NCBI GenBank assembly: GCA_020832135.1
Contig: JAFIFG010000077.1
Coordinates: forward strand, 1-44,852
Length of the DNA stretch: 44,852 nt
Direction: 5' to 3'
DNA from: Clostridiaceae bacterium
GTDB lineage: Bacteria; Bacillota; Clostridia; Peptostreptococcales; Natronincolaceae
Positions 25,375 through 33,948 of the stretch are shown piece by piece. The translations under genes were made by a program, and so were the position numbers. Position 1 is the first letter of the stretch. Each line of letters opens with the position of its first letter. The notes beneath the pieces are model-generated. The model saw only the letters and a program-made list of their open reading frames with translations, was not told where the DNA came from and made no database searches.

Positions 25375-25441
25375 TTGAAATTTATCAATTAACTTGCTAT
25401 ACTTAATATATTGATTGCTATAGCAAACATTGCTATAGCAA
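25375..25441 (+). promoter_or_regulatory. Promoter with tandem palindromic operators for the AhpD-LPD-LplA operon
   Basis: TTGAAA (25375-25380) and TATACT (25398-25403) are 17 bases apart. Two identical perfect palindromes TTGCTATAGCAA follow at 25415-25426 and 25430-25441, centres 15 bases apart, and a half-copy TTGCTATA (25394-25401) overlaps the -10. A related string (TTGCTGTAGAA, 24800-24810) lies before the MarR gene promoter. The layout is that of a tightly repressed promoter, with MarR the obvious candidate. Confidence 0.7.
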
Positions 25442-25463
25442 ATAAAAATAAAAGGAGGACAAT

Positions 25464-25817
25464 ATGGCTAATAATGTAAGAGAGAAATTAAACAGTTTTG
25501 TAGGGGGCTTAGAGAACATGGCCCAAACTAACCCAGAGCACATTGAAGCTTTTATGGGATTGCTAGGTGCTGCTTATGAACCAAAGTTTTTAGATTTGAA
25601 AACAAAAGAATTAATGAGTGTTGCAATTGGGTGCTACAACAGATGTGAGTATTGTATAGTGTACCACTGCTATAAAGCATTTGAAGCTGGTGCTACAAAA
25701 GAGGAAATTTTAGAAGCTGCAATGGTAGCAGTTGCGTTTGGTGGAGGCCCATCAATTGCCTATACTGTAACGTTGTTAAAAGAATGCATTGATGAGTTTG
25801 AAAATGACTTTAAATAA
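25464..25817 (+). CDS. AhpD-like / carboxymuconolactone decarboxylase family thiol protein
   Basis: 117 residues, all one CMD/AhpD domain. The redox motif CYNRCEYCIVYHCYKA (~54-69) contains the AhpD core E-x-x-C type CEYCxxxH: cysteines two apart followed by the proton-relay histidine. AhpD of mycobacteria is an alkylhydroperoxidase that takes electrons from lipoylated dihydrolipoamide systems. The next two genes supply exactly a lipoyl domain, its reductase and a lipoate ligase, so a lipoyl-linked peroxidase or thiol reductase is likely here (inference). AAAGGAGGA precedes the ATG. No AhpC gene is adjacent. Confidence 0.85.
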   Translation: MANNVREKLNSFVGGLENMAQTNPEHIEAFMGLLGAAYEPKFLDLKTKELMSVAIGCYNRCEYCIVYHCYKAFEAGATKEEILEAAMVAVAFGGGPSIAYTVTLLKECIDEFENDFK

Positions 25818-25840
25818 GAAATCTTCTTAGGAGGCATTTA

Positions 25841-27538
25841 ATGAAAGTATCAGTGACGATTGAAAAATTAAATGGGCATGACAAAGAGGGGAAAATAGGG
25901 AAAATTTACAAAAAAACTGGAGACCGTATTTCAATTGGTGATGAGATGTTTACCATAGAATCAGGTAAAGGTGCTTTAAATGTCAAATCATCATGGGACG
26001 GTACTATTCTTGAATTAAGTATTAGAGAAGGTGATGTGGTTGCAAAGGGTCAAGTGGTTGGTAGCATTGATGCAATGCAAACAGGCACTTCAAACACCAA
26101 AAAAGGCTATAGTTTCGGTTTGGCTAAACCTGAAGACAAGACACTAGAAGTTGACGTTTTGATTATCGGAGGCGGCCCTGGTGGCTATGTGGCAGCAATA
26201 AGAGGCGCTCAAGCAGGACTTCGTGTAGCACTTGTGGAAGAAGATCGATTAGGAGGGACCTGCTTAAATTATGGGTGTATTCCAACTAAAGCAATGGCAA
26301 GCAGTGTGAGCGTTTTAGAAAATATAAAAACTTCAATGATACATGGAATTAGTGTTGGAGACGTCAATTTAGACTTTGGTCAATTGATGGCGCGCAAAGA
26401 AGATGTTGTCAATCAGTTAGTGGGTGGAATAGAGCATCTTATGGAAGCACATGCAATTGAATACATCAATGGGAAAGCGGTTATTGATGAACAGGGAAAA
26501 ATCATTGTTCACACGAAGCGTACACATTATCAATTCAAGTATAAGGATTTGATTTTGGCAATTGGATCAAAACCCGCATATCTACCAATTCCAGGATCCG
26601 ATTTGCCGGATATTCTCACCAGCGAAGAATTATTAAACATGAAGGAGATTCCAAAATCCCTCACAATTATTGGCGGTGGCGTTATTGGGATGGAATTTGC
26701 ATTTATTTATAGAGCGCTTGGTGCTGAGGTAAATGTGGTAGAATTCTTACCTCAAATACTCAATATCTTGGATGAGGATGTAGCTGATGTCATTCGAAAT
26801 TCAGCAGAAGAAAAAGGTATTAAAATATTTGAAAGTGCAAAAGCGATGGGTATAAAAAACACACTGGATGGCTCTAAATTACTTGAAGTAGAAATTAATG
26901 GTGAAATCACTTCCATCTGTTCTCAAAAGATAGCTATGGCTGTAGGAAGAAGTGCGAATCTTAAGAGTATAGCCTTAGAGAAACTGGGGATAGAACTTAA
27001 TGAAAGAGGCAATGGAATAGCAGTAGATGGTTTTATGAAAACAAATTTAGATCATATTTATGCCATCGGTGATGTAACCAATATAATTCAATTGGCTCAT
27101 GTGGCTTCACATCAAGGCATGGTTGCAATTGATCATATCCTTGGCAACTGTCATGAAATGGATTATCGATTTGTACCAAGTGCCATCTTTACATCACCTG
27201 AAATAGGTAATGTGGGGATGACTGAAAAAGAGGCAAGAAAGCATAACCTGAAAATAATAACGGGGAAATTTCCTTTTATGGCCAATGGAAAGGCTTTGAC
27301 GATGGGAGAGCCGGATGGATTTGTTAAAATTATTGCAGATGCTGATTCAAGAATTATAATTGGTGGTGCTATCATAGGAACACATGCAACGGATTTGATG
27401 TCAGTTTTAACCAACTTGATTGAGAGTCAAACCTGTATAGATGATGCTGCGAAGGTTATTTATGCACACCCCACCACATCGGAATCCATACATGAAGCAA
27501 TTCTTATGTTGGACAATAGGGGGATTCACTTTGCTTAG
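25841..27538 (+). CDS. lpdA: Dihydrolipoamide dehydrogenase with N-terminal lipoyl domain
   Basis: 565 residues. Residues 1-80 form a lipoyl domain (GKIGKIYKKTGDRISIGDEMF), with the acceptor lysine in ESGKGAL (~45). After a linker, the flavoprotein starts at ~103: FAD-binding GGGPGGYVAA, the redox disulfide GGTCLNYGCIPTKA (~141-150), NAD-binding GGGVIGMEFA (~278), AIGDVTN, and the C-terminal dimer segment with YAHPTTSE carrying the active-site His-Glu pair. Known reaction: NAD-linked reoxidation or reduction of dihydrolipoyl groups. No E1 or E2 acyltransferase genes are nearby, so it probably feeds electrons from NADH to its own lipoyl arm and on to the AhpD-like protein (inference). AGGAGG precedes the ATG. 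Confidence 0.92.
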   Translation: MKVSVTIEKLNGHDKEGKIGKIYKKTGDRISIGDEMFTIESGKGALNVKSSWDGTILELSIREGDVVAKGQVVGSIDAMQTGTSNTKKGYSFGLAKPEDKTLEVDVLIIGGGPGGYVAAIRGAQAGLRVALVEEDRLGGTCLNYGCIPTKAMASSVSVLENIKTSMIHGISVGDVNLDFGQLMARKEDVVNQLVGGIEHLMEAHAIEYINGKAVIDEQGKIIVHTKRTHYQFKYKDLILAIGSKPAYLPIPGSDLPDILTSEELLNMKEIPKSLTIIGGGVIGMEFAFIYRALGAEVNVVEFLPQILNILDEDVADVIRNSAEEKGIKIFESAKAMGIKNTLDGSKLLEVEINGEITSICSQKIAMAVGRSANLKSIALEKLGIELNERGNGIAVDGFMKTNLDHIYAIGDVTNIIQLAHVASHQGMVAIDHILGNCHEMDYRFVPSAIFTSPEIGNVGMTEKEARKHNLKIITGKFPFMANGKALTMGEPDGFVKIIADADSRIIIGGAIIGTHATDLMSVLTNLIESQTCIDDAAKVIYAHPTTSESIHEAILMLDNRGIHFA

Positions 27539-28541
27539 TAAAGTAAAAGTTTATGTATCAAAAGTTTATAATCCAGCTTTTAACCTGGCTTTTGAATCTT
27601 ATCTTTTAAAACACAATACACCTGATACGATGATCTTTTATCTTTGGCAAAATGATAAAACCATCGTCATTGGACGTCATCAAAACCCTTATAAAGAGTG
27701 TGACCTAAAAAAAGTCAAACGGGACAACGTGACTGTTATTAGACGTCCGTCTGGTGGAGGAGCGGTCTATCATGACTTAGGAAATCTTAATTTCACATTT
27801 ATTGCAGGTGAAAATGTTTATGATGTAGATCGGCAATGCAGTGTTATTAGTGATGCACTTAAAGAATTCGGCTTAACTTGTGAAGTTAGTGGGCGCAATG
27901 ATATGACAATTCAAGGTGCAAAGTTCTCAGGTCATGCTTATATGAATCATGAAGACATGCATTGTCATCATGGAACTCTGCTTGTAAACTCGGATTTAAA
28001 AATACTTTCTGAGTACCTTACAGTTTCAGATGTGAAACTAAAATCAAAAGGAATTGACTCAGTGCGTTCAAGGGTCGTTAACCTATCTGAGATTCATAGT
28101 AATATTGGAACAGGCAATTTGAATGTGGAACTATTAAAAGAGGTACTTGTGAAGACTTTTCTTAGTAAGTATCCATATGTGTCAACGATTGAACAGATCG
28201 GTTATGAATGCACCCAACCATATGTACTTGAAACCATGCAGAAGTTCGAAACGTGGGATTGGAATGTTTCAGAAAGTCTTGAATTCGATATTTGTTATGA
28301 CAACAAATTCAAGTGGGGTATGATGGAGTTTAGATTAAAATGTTCTAATGGAATAATCACAAACTGTGATGTTAATAGTGATTGTCTCTTAGAAGAAAAC
28401 TTTGACCAACTCAAATCAAGGCTTATCGGAACTGCTTTTGAAAAAAAAGAGATGTTAAAAATTGTTAATAATTGCTTAAAGCAAGAAGAGATTAGAATGG
28501 ACTTGAGAAATTGGTTTGACAAGTTGATTTTCAATATTTGA
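27531..28541 (+). CDS. lplA: Lipoate-protein ligase A
   Basis: 336 residues from a TTG at 27531, 7 bases after AGGGGG and overlapping the lpdA stop by 8 bases (coupled translation). The BPL/LplA catalytic domain shows RRPSGGGAVYHD (lipoyl-AMP site), GRNDMTIQGAKFSGHA with the catalytic lysine, and HHGTLLVNSDL. A C-terminal accessory domain (~250-336) is present, so it should use free lipoate and ATP. It most likely lipoylates the domain of the adjacent lpdA product. A longer frame from 27441 lies inside lpdA and is not used. Confidence 0.92.
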   Translation: MLSKVKVYVSKVYNPAFNLAFESYLLKHNTPDTMIFYLWQNDKTIVIGRHQNPYKECDLKKVKRDNVTVIRRPSGGGAVYHDLGNLNFTFIAGENVYDVDRQCSVISDALKEFGLTCEVSGRNDMTIQGAKFSGHAYMNHEDMHCHHGTLLVNSDLKILSEYLTVSDVKLKSKGIDSVRSRVVNLSEIHSNIGTGNLNVELLKEVLVKTFLSKYPYVSTIEQIGYECTQPYVLETMQKFETWDWNVSESLEFDICYDNKFKWGMMEFRLKCSNGIITNCDVNSDCLLEENFDQLKSRLIGTAFEKKEMLKIVNNCLKQEEIRMDLRNWFDKLIFNI

Positions 28542-28610
28542 TAAAGGGACAAAATCTGGTACTGTAGGTTGCATGCAATACGGTTTTGAGTTATTCAAGA
28601 ACAAAATAAT

Positions 28611-28653
28611 AAAGCTTACCAATGTTTTTATAACTTTGGTAAGCTTTAATTAT
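28611..28653 (+). terminator. Terminator after lplA
   Basis: A perfect 12-bp stem, AAAGCTTACCAA with TTGGTAAGCTTT, and a T-rich tail (TAATTATATTTG). Confidence 0.75.
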
Positions 28654-28668
28654 ATTTGTTATGTTACA

Positions 28669-28720
28669 TTGACTATCCCCAAGGAAGATATGCTTATGGG
28701 CTGGGATAGACAATAGAGAA
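28669..28720. repeat. Short hairpin repeat, copy 1
   Basis: TTGACTATCCCC ... GGGATAGACAATAGAGAAAG with an internal stem TTGACTATCC/GGATAGACAA. A second copy lies at 36076-36129. Function unknown. Confidence 0.6.
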
Positions 28721-28807
28721 AGGAAGGTTGCTATAGAACTTCTCTTTATTTTTTAAAAATTGAATAGATTGAGGTAAGTTTTTTGCTATGTAACCTCCGG
28801 CTTGCTT

Positions 28808-29911
28808 CTACGGAGTAACTCCAAGGGTCCTAATTCTAACATTAGGATTAACATGTATAATTGCTTTTGAAAATTGATAGTTCCAGTTTTCAGCATCAAA
28901 ATACTCAGGGTGATTAGCTTTAACGTATTTACCATAGCCAATATTATCATTTTTCAATTCATCTTGTAAAACTTCTAAAACATTCCTCAGATCCTTCTCG
29001 ATTTCATCTGCAAGCTGTGCCTGTAGATCTTCTATTTTTTCTGTTTTTAGCATTTCATGCTTGGGGGTATGCTCTGAGAGTACAGAATCAATGAAGATAT
29101 CGTGAAAAATATGAAGCTGCCCATCTATTAGTTTAGTTTTGATTTTACTGTTTCCTCCTTTAAGGTTAATAGAAACAAATCCCCCCATAAGCTCAAAGGT
29201 ATAAATCCCCCGATGTATTTCTCCCTTCAAAAGCATAAAACCCCTACTGTTTCTTCCTCGGAGACGTTCTATTAGCTTATCTCCTCGAAAGAGGGCCACA
29301 CAACCTACATTAAGCTCTGTTTTATCAGCACCATAGCAAATAAAAGGCATAGAAGGCTCAATACCATCGGTATAATATTCATGACTAAAGCTCCTTAAGG
29401 TACTGATGGGTACAGTAGTAGCTTGATAATTTTGTTCAATAGAATCAAATAGAAAGTTACTGACAAAGAGAGAAACAGGTGGCTTCATAGCAAGTAAATC
29501 CTCAGTTCTATCAATAAAAACAGCAAACCTAGTAGTACCTCTATAAAGAGGTTCTCTTAGCATTGTATCAACATGTACTAAAATCCCTTTTTTTGCTACT
29601 TCTTCACTAAAAACAACAACTCTAATATTATCATAGGAAATTTGACGATACACTTTTTGTTGAAGGTTACTTTTTGCTCGACCCAGGGAAGGTGATTCCG
29701 TAGAAACTTCATGTTTTTGTTCTGGAGCTTCAGGAATAATTGTGGGGAAACCAACAGTAAATAAATATTGTTCAGGATTTTCACGGCTAATATCAATTCC
29801 TAAACCATAGACAATCAACAATTCCTCTAAATCAGTAGCATCCCAACAACCTGTCAAAGGAAAAATAAGTAGTATGATAATCAGTATCTTAGCTATGTTT
29901 TTCATTAACAT
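28808..29911 (-). CDS. Spore germination lipoprotein, Ger(x)C family
   Basis: 367 residues. An N-terminal lipoprotein signal ends in LIFPLTGCWDATDLEEL (lipobox LTGC, then the very conserved WD.. family start). The rest is the GerAC-type domain (YGLGIDIS, GRAKSNLQQKVYRQISYDNIRVVVFSEEVA region, GVALFRGDK-like segment at ~195). Known role: third subunit of a GerA-type nutrient germinant receptor in the spore inner membrane. The start overlaps the end of the gerB-type gene by 23 bases; GAGGGAGG precedes the ATG. The germinant cannot be predicted. Confidence 0.92.
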   Translation of the reverse strand: MLMKNIAKILIIILLIFPLTGCWDATDLEELLIVYGLGIDISRENPEQYLFTVGFPTIIPEAPEQKHEVSTESPSLGRAKSNLQQKVYRQISYDNIRVVVFSEEVAKKGILVHVDTMLREPLYRGTTRFAVFIDRTEDLLAMKPPVSLFVSNFLFDSIEQNYQATTVPISTLRSFSHEYYTDGIEPSMPFICYGADKTELNVGCVALFRGDKLIERLRGRNSRGFMLLKGEIHRGIYTFELMGGFVSINLKGGNSKIKTKLIDGQLHIFHDIFIDSVLSEHTPKHEMLKTEKIEDLQAQLADEIEKDLRNVLEVLQDELKNDNIGYGKYVKANHPEYFDAENWNYQFSKAIIHVNPNVRIRTLGVTP

Positions 29912-30995
29912 TTTTCCTCCCTCTGATAAAATACATAAAAAATAAAATCAATGGAAGTACAAAACCAAAAAAGATATTGAAGTTTCCAACCAGATTACCA
30001 AAATCCACTACCTCTGAGGTGTTTTGAGGGTAGAGAGATAATAGATAAATTATAGGAGCAAAAATATAGGTGAAAAAACGAGTTTGTTTTATAGTAAAAA
30101 TATTTTGAAGTACAATACATCCAGCTAAATATTGTATCCCTATAGTAGCCAAGACTGTAAATATCCAAAAAATTGTAAAAAATATTTCTGTCCTTTCAAC
30201 TACAGGAAAGTCAACTGCGGTTAAATAGTTAATGGATGGATATAGGACATAGGCAATTTCTTGAGGACCATATAAAGCAATTTGAGACATAACAGTAGCA
30301 GTATACAATACTGTAATACTCAAAATAGCAACAACGGAATACTTCATAACAGGCCTTTGCTTATCAGAAATATAAGGATAATAAATTAAAATAACTTCAT
30401 AGCCGGCAAAGGAAAAAAAAGAAGGAAAAACCCCTTTTAAAATATTGCTTATTCCAGAGCCCCCGATAGGTCTTAAATTAATTATGGAAGCTTCTGGAAG
30501 GGCTATAAAGATTAATAGGGCAAAGGGAATCAGTAAAAATACAAGGACCTCTGCAAATCTAGCTAAAGTAGTTAATCCACCTCTCGTCATATAGACCACC
30601 GTAATTAAAATCATAAAGTTGGTTATGTACATAGGAGTATGAGGCAAAAGCCAAGTATAAACCATTTCAGTTAAAAAACGTATTACAATAGCAGTAACTA
30701 AAAAAGCATAAATACTATAGCTAATAGAAATCAAATAACCCAAGGGTTTACTTAGCAAACAACAGGTATATTGAAGAAAGTTATACTGAGGAAACTTACT
30801 GATGGTATACACAATAATTATCATAATAAGACTGATGAAGATACCATTGAGTAAAACAGAGATCCAAGCATCCTGCTGAGAGACCTCCGCAACCACTCTA
30901 GAAAGACCTAAAATTCCAGAACCTACAATAACACTAAGAATTATTACAAAGGACTGTATAGCAGATATTTCTCCATTTTTGTATTTCTGATACAT
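29889..30995 (-). CDS. Spore germination protein, GerB family (GerAB/ArcD/ProY permease type)
   Basis: 368 residues with about ten membrane segments. It begins MYQKYKNGEISAIQSFVIILSVIVGSGILGL (first part only cited: GEISAIQSF), with the IVGSGILGL signature of amino-acid permease-like GerB proteins. Known role: the germinant-binding channel-like subunit of the receptor. It lies 17 bases after the gerA-type gene and overlaps the gerC-type gene, so the order is gerA-gerB-gerC. AAGGAGG lies ~10 bases before the ATG. Confidence 0.92.
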   Translation of the reverse strand: MYQKYKNGEISAIQSFVIILSVIVGSGILGLSRVVAEVSQQDAWISVLLNGIFISLIMIIIVYTISKFPQYNFLQYTCCLLSKPLGYLISISYSIYAFLVTAIVIRFLTEMVYTWLLPHTPMYITNFMILITVVYMTRGGLTTLARFAEVLVFLLIPFALLIFIALPEASIINLRPIGGSGISNILKGVFPSFFSFAGYEVILIYYPYISDKQRPVMKYSVVAILSITVLYTATVMSQIALYGPQEIAYVLYPSINYLTAVDFPVVERTEIFFTIFWIFTVLATIGIQYLAGCIVLQNIFTIKQTRFFTYIFAPIIYLLSLYPQNTSEVVDFGNLVGNFNIFFGFVLPLILFFMYFIRGRKNVNEKHS

Positions 30996-31012
30996 GAATC
31001 ACATGCCTCCTT

Positions 31013-32566
31013 CTACCATCTTGATTCCTTAGATTTGTTGGCGGATTTAGGGCGATATTTAAAACGCCATAGACTACTGCGGATAAACCCATCCTTTTTA
31101 ATATCACTATCCAGAGGAGCCAAGGGTGAAAGGTAGGGATAACCAAGAGAGTCTAAATTACAAAGATGGATAATAATCCAGCTCCAAGCAATGATGATGC
31201 CAAAGGCACCGAAGGTAGCCGCCATTAATATCATGGGAAAACGGATCATCCTTAAGGCATAGGAAGTACTGTAATGGGGAAGTATATAACTCCCTAGAGC
31301 AGTAATGGCAACTACGATAATCATAGCAGGGCTGGCGATGTTTGCCTGTATAGCTGCCTCTCCTATAACAATAGCCCCTACGATACCTACAGTTTGTCCA
31401 ATGGTACCAGGTAGACGGGCACTGGCTTCCCTTAGAACTTCTATGGTAAATTCCATTAACAATGCCTCTATCACTGGAGGAAAAGGAACCTGAGCTCTGG
31501 TTCTGGATAAATCAATAATCAAATCCATAGGTAACATTTCTTGATGAAAAGAAATGAGTGCCACATAAATAGAGGGAAAAGAGGTGGCAATAATGAAGCC
31601 TACAAATCTTAGGATTCTTGCGAAATTTCCATAAAGAATTCTTTCATAATAGTCCTCAGGAGATTGAAACAGTTGAAAGAAGGTGGTAGGCAAAATTAAA
31701 GCCAAAGGGCTCCCATCTACTAAAATGATAATCCTCCCTTCCAACAAATTGCCACAGACCTTATCAGGTCGTTCTGTTATTTGCATTTGAGGAAAAGGGG
31801 AATAAGGACTACTTTCTAGATATTGCTCAATATAACCACTTTCAAAGATACCATCAATTTTGATTTCATCTAGTTTACTTATAATTTTCTCTAATGCCTG
31901 TTTATTCACAATGTTTTCCATATAAATAACGGATACGATGGTATGGGTTTCATTACCAATGGTTGTTTTTTTTATTTTTAAGAAAGTACTTTTGATTTTC
32001 TGACGTAAAAGACCAATATTAGTATTGATACTTTCAACGAAACTATCCCGTGGTCCTCGAATAATATTTTCCACAGGAGATTCCTCTACACTTCTTCCAT
32101 CTCCTCCAACTGTGCTTAGTACTAATCCTTGATTACAGTTATTCATAAATAGCACAGTATTTCCAGACAGTATAGCCTCTATAAGTTCTTCAAAGCTATG
32201 GGTAGAATCAATACTATTGACACTAATTAGTTCTTCAGCAGTACTTAGAGTGAATTTCTCTATAGGATGGATATCTTTATTAGTTAAGCCATAATAATTC
32301 AATGGTTTAATAATGTTCTCATTAAGTTCCTTTGCATCTACTAAGTTCCCTGAAAAAATAAGCAATATTTCTATCCGACTATCTTCATCATAGAGAGTTA
32401 AATTTCTATAGATGATATCACTACAGTCTTTAAATATTATTTGTAAGCGAGACTTATTGACATTTATATCTTTTGAAATCGTTAAATCAGTAGAAACTTT
32501 ACTATTATTGTTGTGGGATATATTAGCTGATTTATTATGATTAAAGAATTTTTTCAAAAATTTCAA
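31013..32566 (-). CDS. Spore germination protein, GerA family
   Basis: 517 residues from a TTG preceded by AAGGAGGGG. A polar N-terminal domain (~40-270) is followed by about five membrane segments (~290-490). Signature stretches include RGPRDSFVESINTNIGLLR (~170), TERPDKVCGNLLEGRIIILVDGSP (cited as DKVCGNLLEGRI, ~265), TFFQLFQSPEDYYER (~300) and PGTIGQTVGIVGAIVIGEAA. Known role: subunit A of a GerA-type germinant receptor. First gene of the operon; a forespore (sigma-G) promoter is likely upstream. Confidence 0.93.
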   Translation of the reverse strand: MKFLKKFFNHNKSANISHNNNSKVSTDLTISKDINVNKSRLQIIFKDCSDIIYRNLTLYDEDSRIEILLIFSGNLVDAKELNENIIKPLNYYGLTNKDIHPIEKFTLSTAEELISVNSIDSTHSFEELIEAILSGNTVLFMNNCNQGLVLSTVGGDGRSVEESPVENIIRGPRDSFVESINTNIGLLRQKIKSTFLKIKKTTIGNETHTIVSVIYMENIVNKQALEKIISKLDEIKIDGIFESGYIEQYLESSPYSPFPQMQITERPDKVCGNLLEGRIIILVDGSPLALILPTTFFQLFQSPEDYYERILYGNFARILRFVGFIIATSFPSIYVALISFHQEMLPMDLIIDLSRTRAQVPFPPVIEALLMEFTIEVLREASARLPGTIGQTVGIVGAIVIGEAAIQANIASPAMIIVVAITALGSYILPHYSTSYALRMIRFPMILMAATFGAFGIIIAWSWIIIHLCNLDSLGYPYLSPLAPLDSDIKKDGFIRSSLWRFKYRPKSANKSKESRW

Positions 32567-32595
32567 TAAAGCCCCTCCTTTTTGATTTCTATACT

Positions 32596-32602
32596 TATTA
32601 TG
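32596..32602 (-). promoter_or_regulatory. Possible sigma-G -10 element before the ger operon
   Basis: On the minus strand CATAATA fits the sigma-G -10 consensus (CATAHTA) 30 bases before the gerA-type start. The -35 region (near GGGAATGAA) is only a loose match, so the call rests on the -10 and on the normal forespore expression of ger operons. Confidence 0.45.
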
Positions 32603-32688
32603 TACACTATAGCATTGTTCATTCCCACTAGATTTATTTCAGCTATTGCAATATAAAATAATTATAGGATATTTAATAGAAGTCAAAG

Positions 32689-33099
32689 GGACGTCAGACC
32701 TCGTAAAAATGGATTATTATCCCATAGTCTCTTTTATGGTTTTCATACTAAATCAACTAATATTTTACAGTAATATGGTATATTTATGAAATCTGAGGCT
32801 AACAAACCCCTTATCACCTGTTAGCCTCTTTATTATTTCCTTTACTCCTAATATATTTATTGCTCGTTTCATAACCCCCTCTTTATCGTTCCAAAGGGAT
32901 GTTCTACGATCATTTGCCTTTGTTTATAAAGATCTTTGTTTTCTGCTGTTCTTTGGTGGACCCTATCTAAAAAGTCTTGATCTATAGGCCTCTTTACCCG
33001 TCTACTCTTTCTTCATTAGTATTATGGACGACTTTATGTATGCTATTACAAAATCATATTATCCATTTACTGGATTTTTTACGAGGTCTGACGTCTCCT
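32689..33099 (-). mobile_element. Internally deleted insertion sequence with inverted repeats
   Basis: GACGTCAGACCTCGTAAAAA near 32690-32710 is repeated inverted near 33078-33097, giving terminal repeats of about 25 bases around ~410 bases. Inside, on the minus strand, lies the end of a transposase. The element is far too short for a full IS and its transposase is broken, so it is a remnant that could move only with outside help. A hairpin GAGGCTAACA/TGTTAGCCTC (32795-32828) with a T-rich tail lies inside. Confidence 0.7.
32869..33015 (-). pseudogene. C-terminal fragment of a transposase (IS1182/IS4-like)
   Basis: Minus-strand translation reads RPIDQDFLDRVHQRTAENKD, LYKQRQMIVEHPFGTIKRGL and a stop. 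The ENKDLYKQRQxIVEHPFGTIKR phrase is the conserved C-terminal region with the catalytic Glu found in IS1182-type transposases. The N-terminal catalytic part is absent and the frame ends early. Not functional. Confidence 0.75.
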
Positions 33100-33313
33100 T
33101 GGCTCTTGCAGATCATGACCACGAAATTTGTAGAAAAAGATTGAATTATGCAATAAATTGTGCTACTATTATACCAATAAATGGGCGTATGGTCCTATTG
33201 GAATAGGACTTTATTCCTATTCTCAAGAGGTGCTTATGGTTGGTACATGCTATAAAAATGATAAGAACATATTAAACATACTTAATAATGATAGGTAGAA
33301 GGGAGTGTAAATA

Positions 33314-33583
33314 ATGCACATACATGAAAAATACATTGAATACATAAAGCTTTTGAAGACAAGTGAGTTAATGGAGTCCTGTAGATTTTTTTTTGATAGG
33401 GCGACCGGAGAAATGGTTATCATATCTTCTCTATTTTTTAGAGAAGTAAATTATATTGAATTTGATGAATTATTATCTCAATTTCCTGAATGGTGGATTG
33501 CAGAAATGCTTCCTAAAGCCCGAGTAATTCATGAAAATAGGGATAATCGTTTTATAGAAATTCCTTCTACCTTGGCAAATTAA
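33314..33583 (+). CDS. Small protein of unknown function
   Basis: 89 residues from an ATG with AGAAGGGAG 8 bases upstream. It is rich in aromatic and acidic residues (FFREVNYIEFDELLSQFPEWW) with no signal peptide or membrane segment. No family is recognised. It stands alone between the IS remnant and another small gene. The good binding site and normal composition support a real gene. Confidence 0.55.
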   Translation: MHIHEKYIEYIKLLKTSELMESCRFFFDRATGEMVIISSLFFREVNYIEFDELLSQFPEWWIAEMLPKARVIHENRDNRFIEIPSTLAN

Positions 33584-33792
33584 CAAATGGAATTATCATG
33601 AAAACAGAATTGTTCTAACTAAAGCATTATATTCGGAATTTTACATATGTTATTTATACTAAGAGCAGGTGATTGTCAAACTTCTATTAAATGTGTTAAA
33701 GGCTTCAATGATAATCAATGTTTGTTTAATATAAGAGGCGAGATTAAAAAATATGAATATTATCGGCATGTGAAACTCAGGAGGTGTTTAAA

Positions 33793-33948
33793 ATGCTAGA
33801 TCGAAATAAAATCAAACAAAAGATCAATGAAATGGAACAAAAACAAAAAGAATTAGAATCAGAAGAGAATCAAGATGAGCAGACGGAGGCAAAATTAATA
33901 GACATTGATCAGCGAATTAAGAATTTAAAATTCCTAATTTCTGATTGA
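33793..33948 (+). CDS. Very small coiled-coil protein
   Basis: 51 residues (MLDRNKIKQKINEMEQKQ start, KNLKFLISD end), almost all charged helix with heptad-like spacing of Ile/Leu/Met. CAGGAGGTG lies 6 bases before the ATG, an excellent site. Resembles small Spo0E-like or phage-type coiled-coil proteins in size only; the Spo0E SQELD-type motif is absent. Function unknown. Confidence 0.55.
   Translation: MLDRNKIKQKINEMEQKQKELESEENQDEQTEAKLIDIDQRIKNLKFLISD

Noticed and set aside
33024-33206. Plus-strand 60-codon frame over the right end of the IS remnant
   Set aside because: It runs across the inverted repeat and antisense to the transposase fragment, with no binding site.
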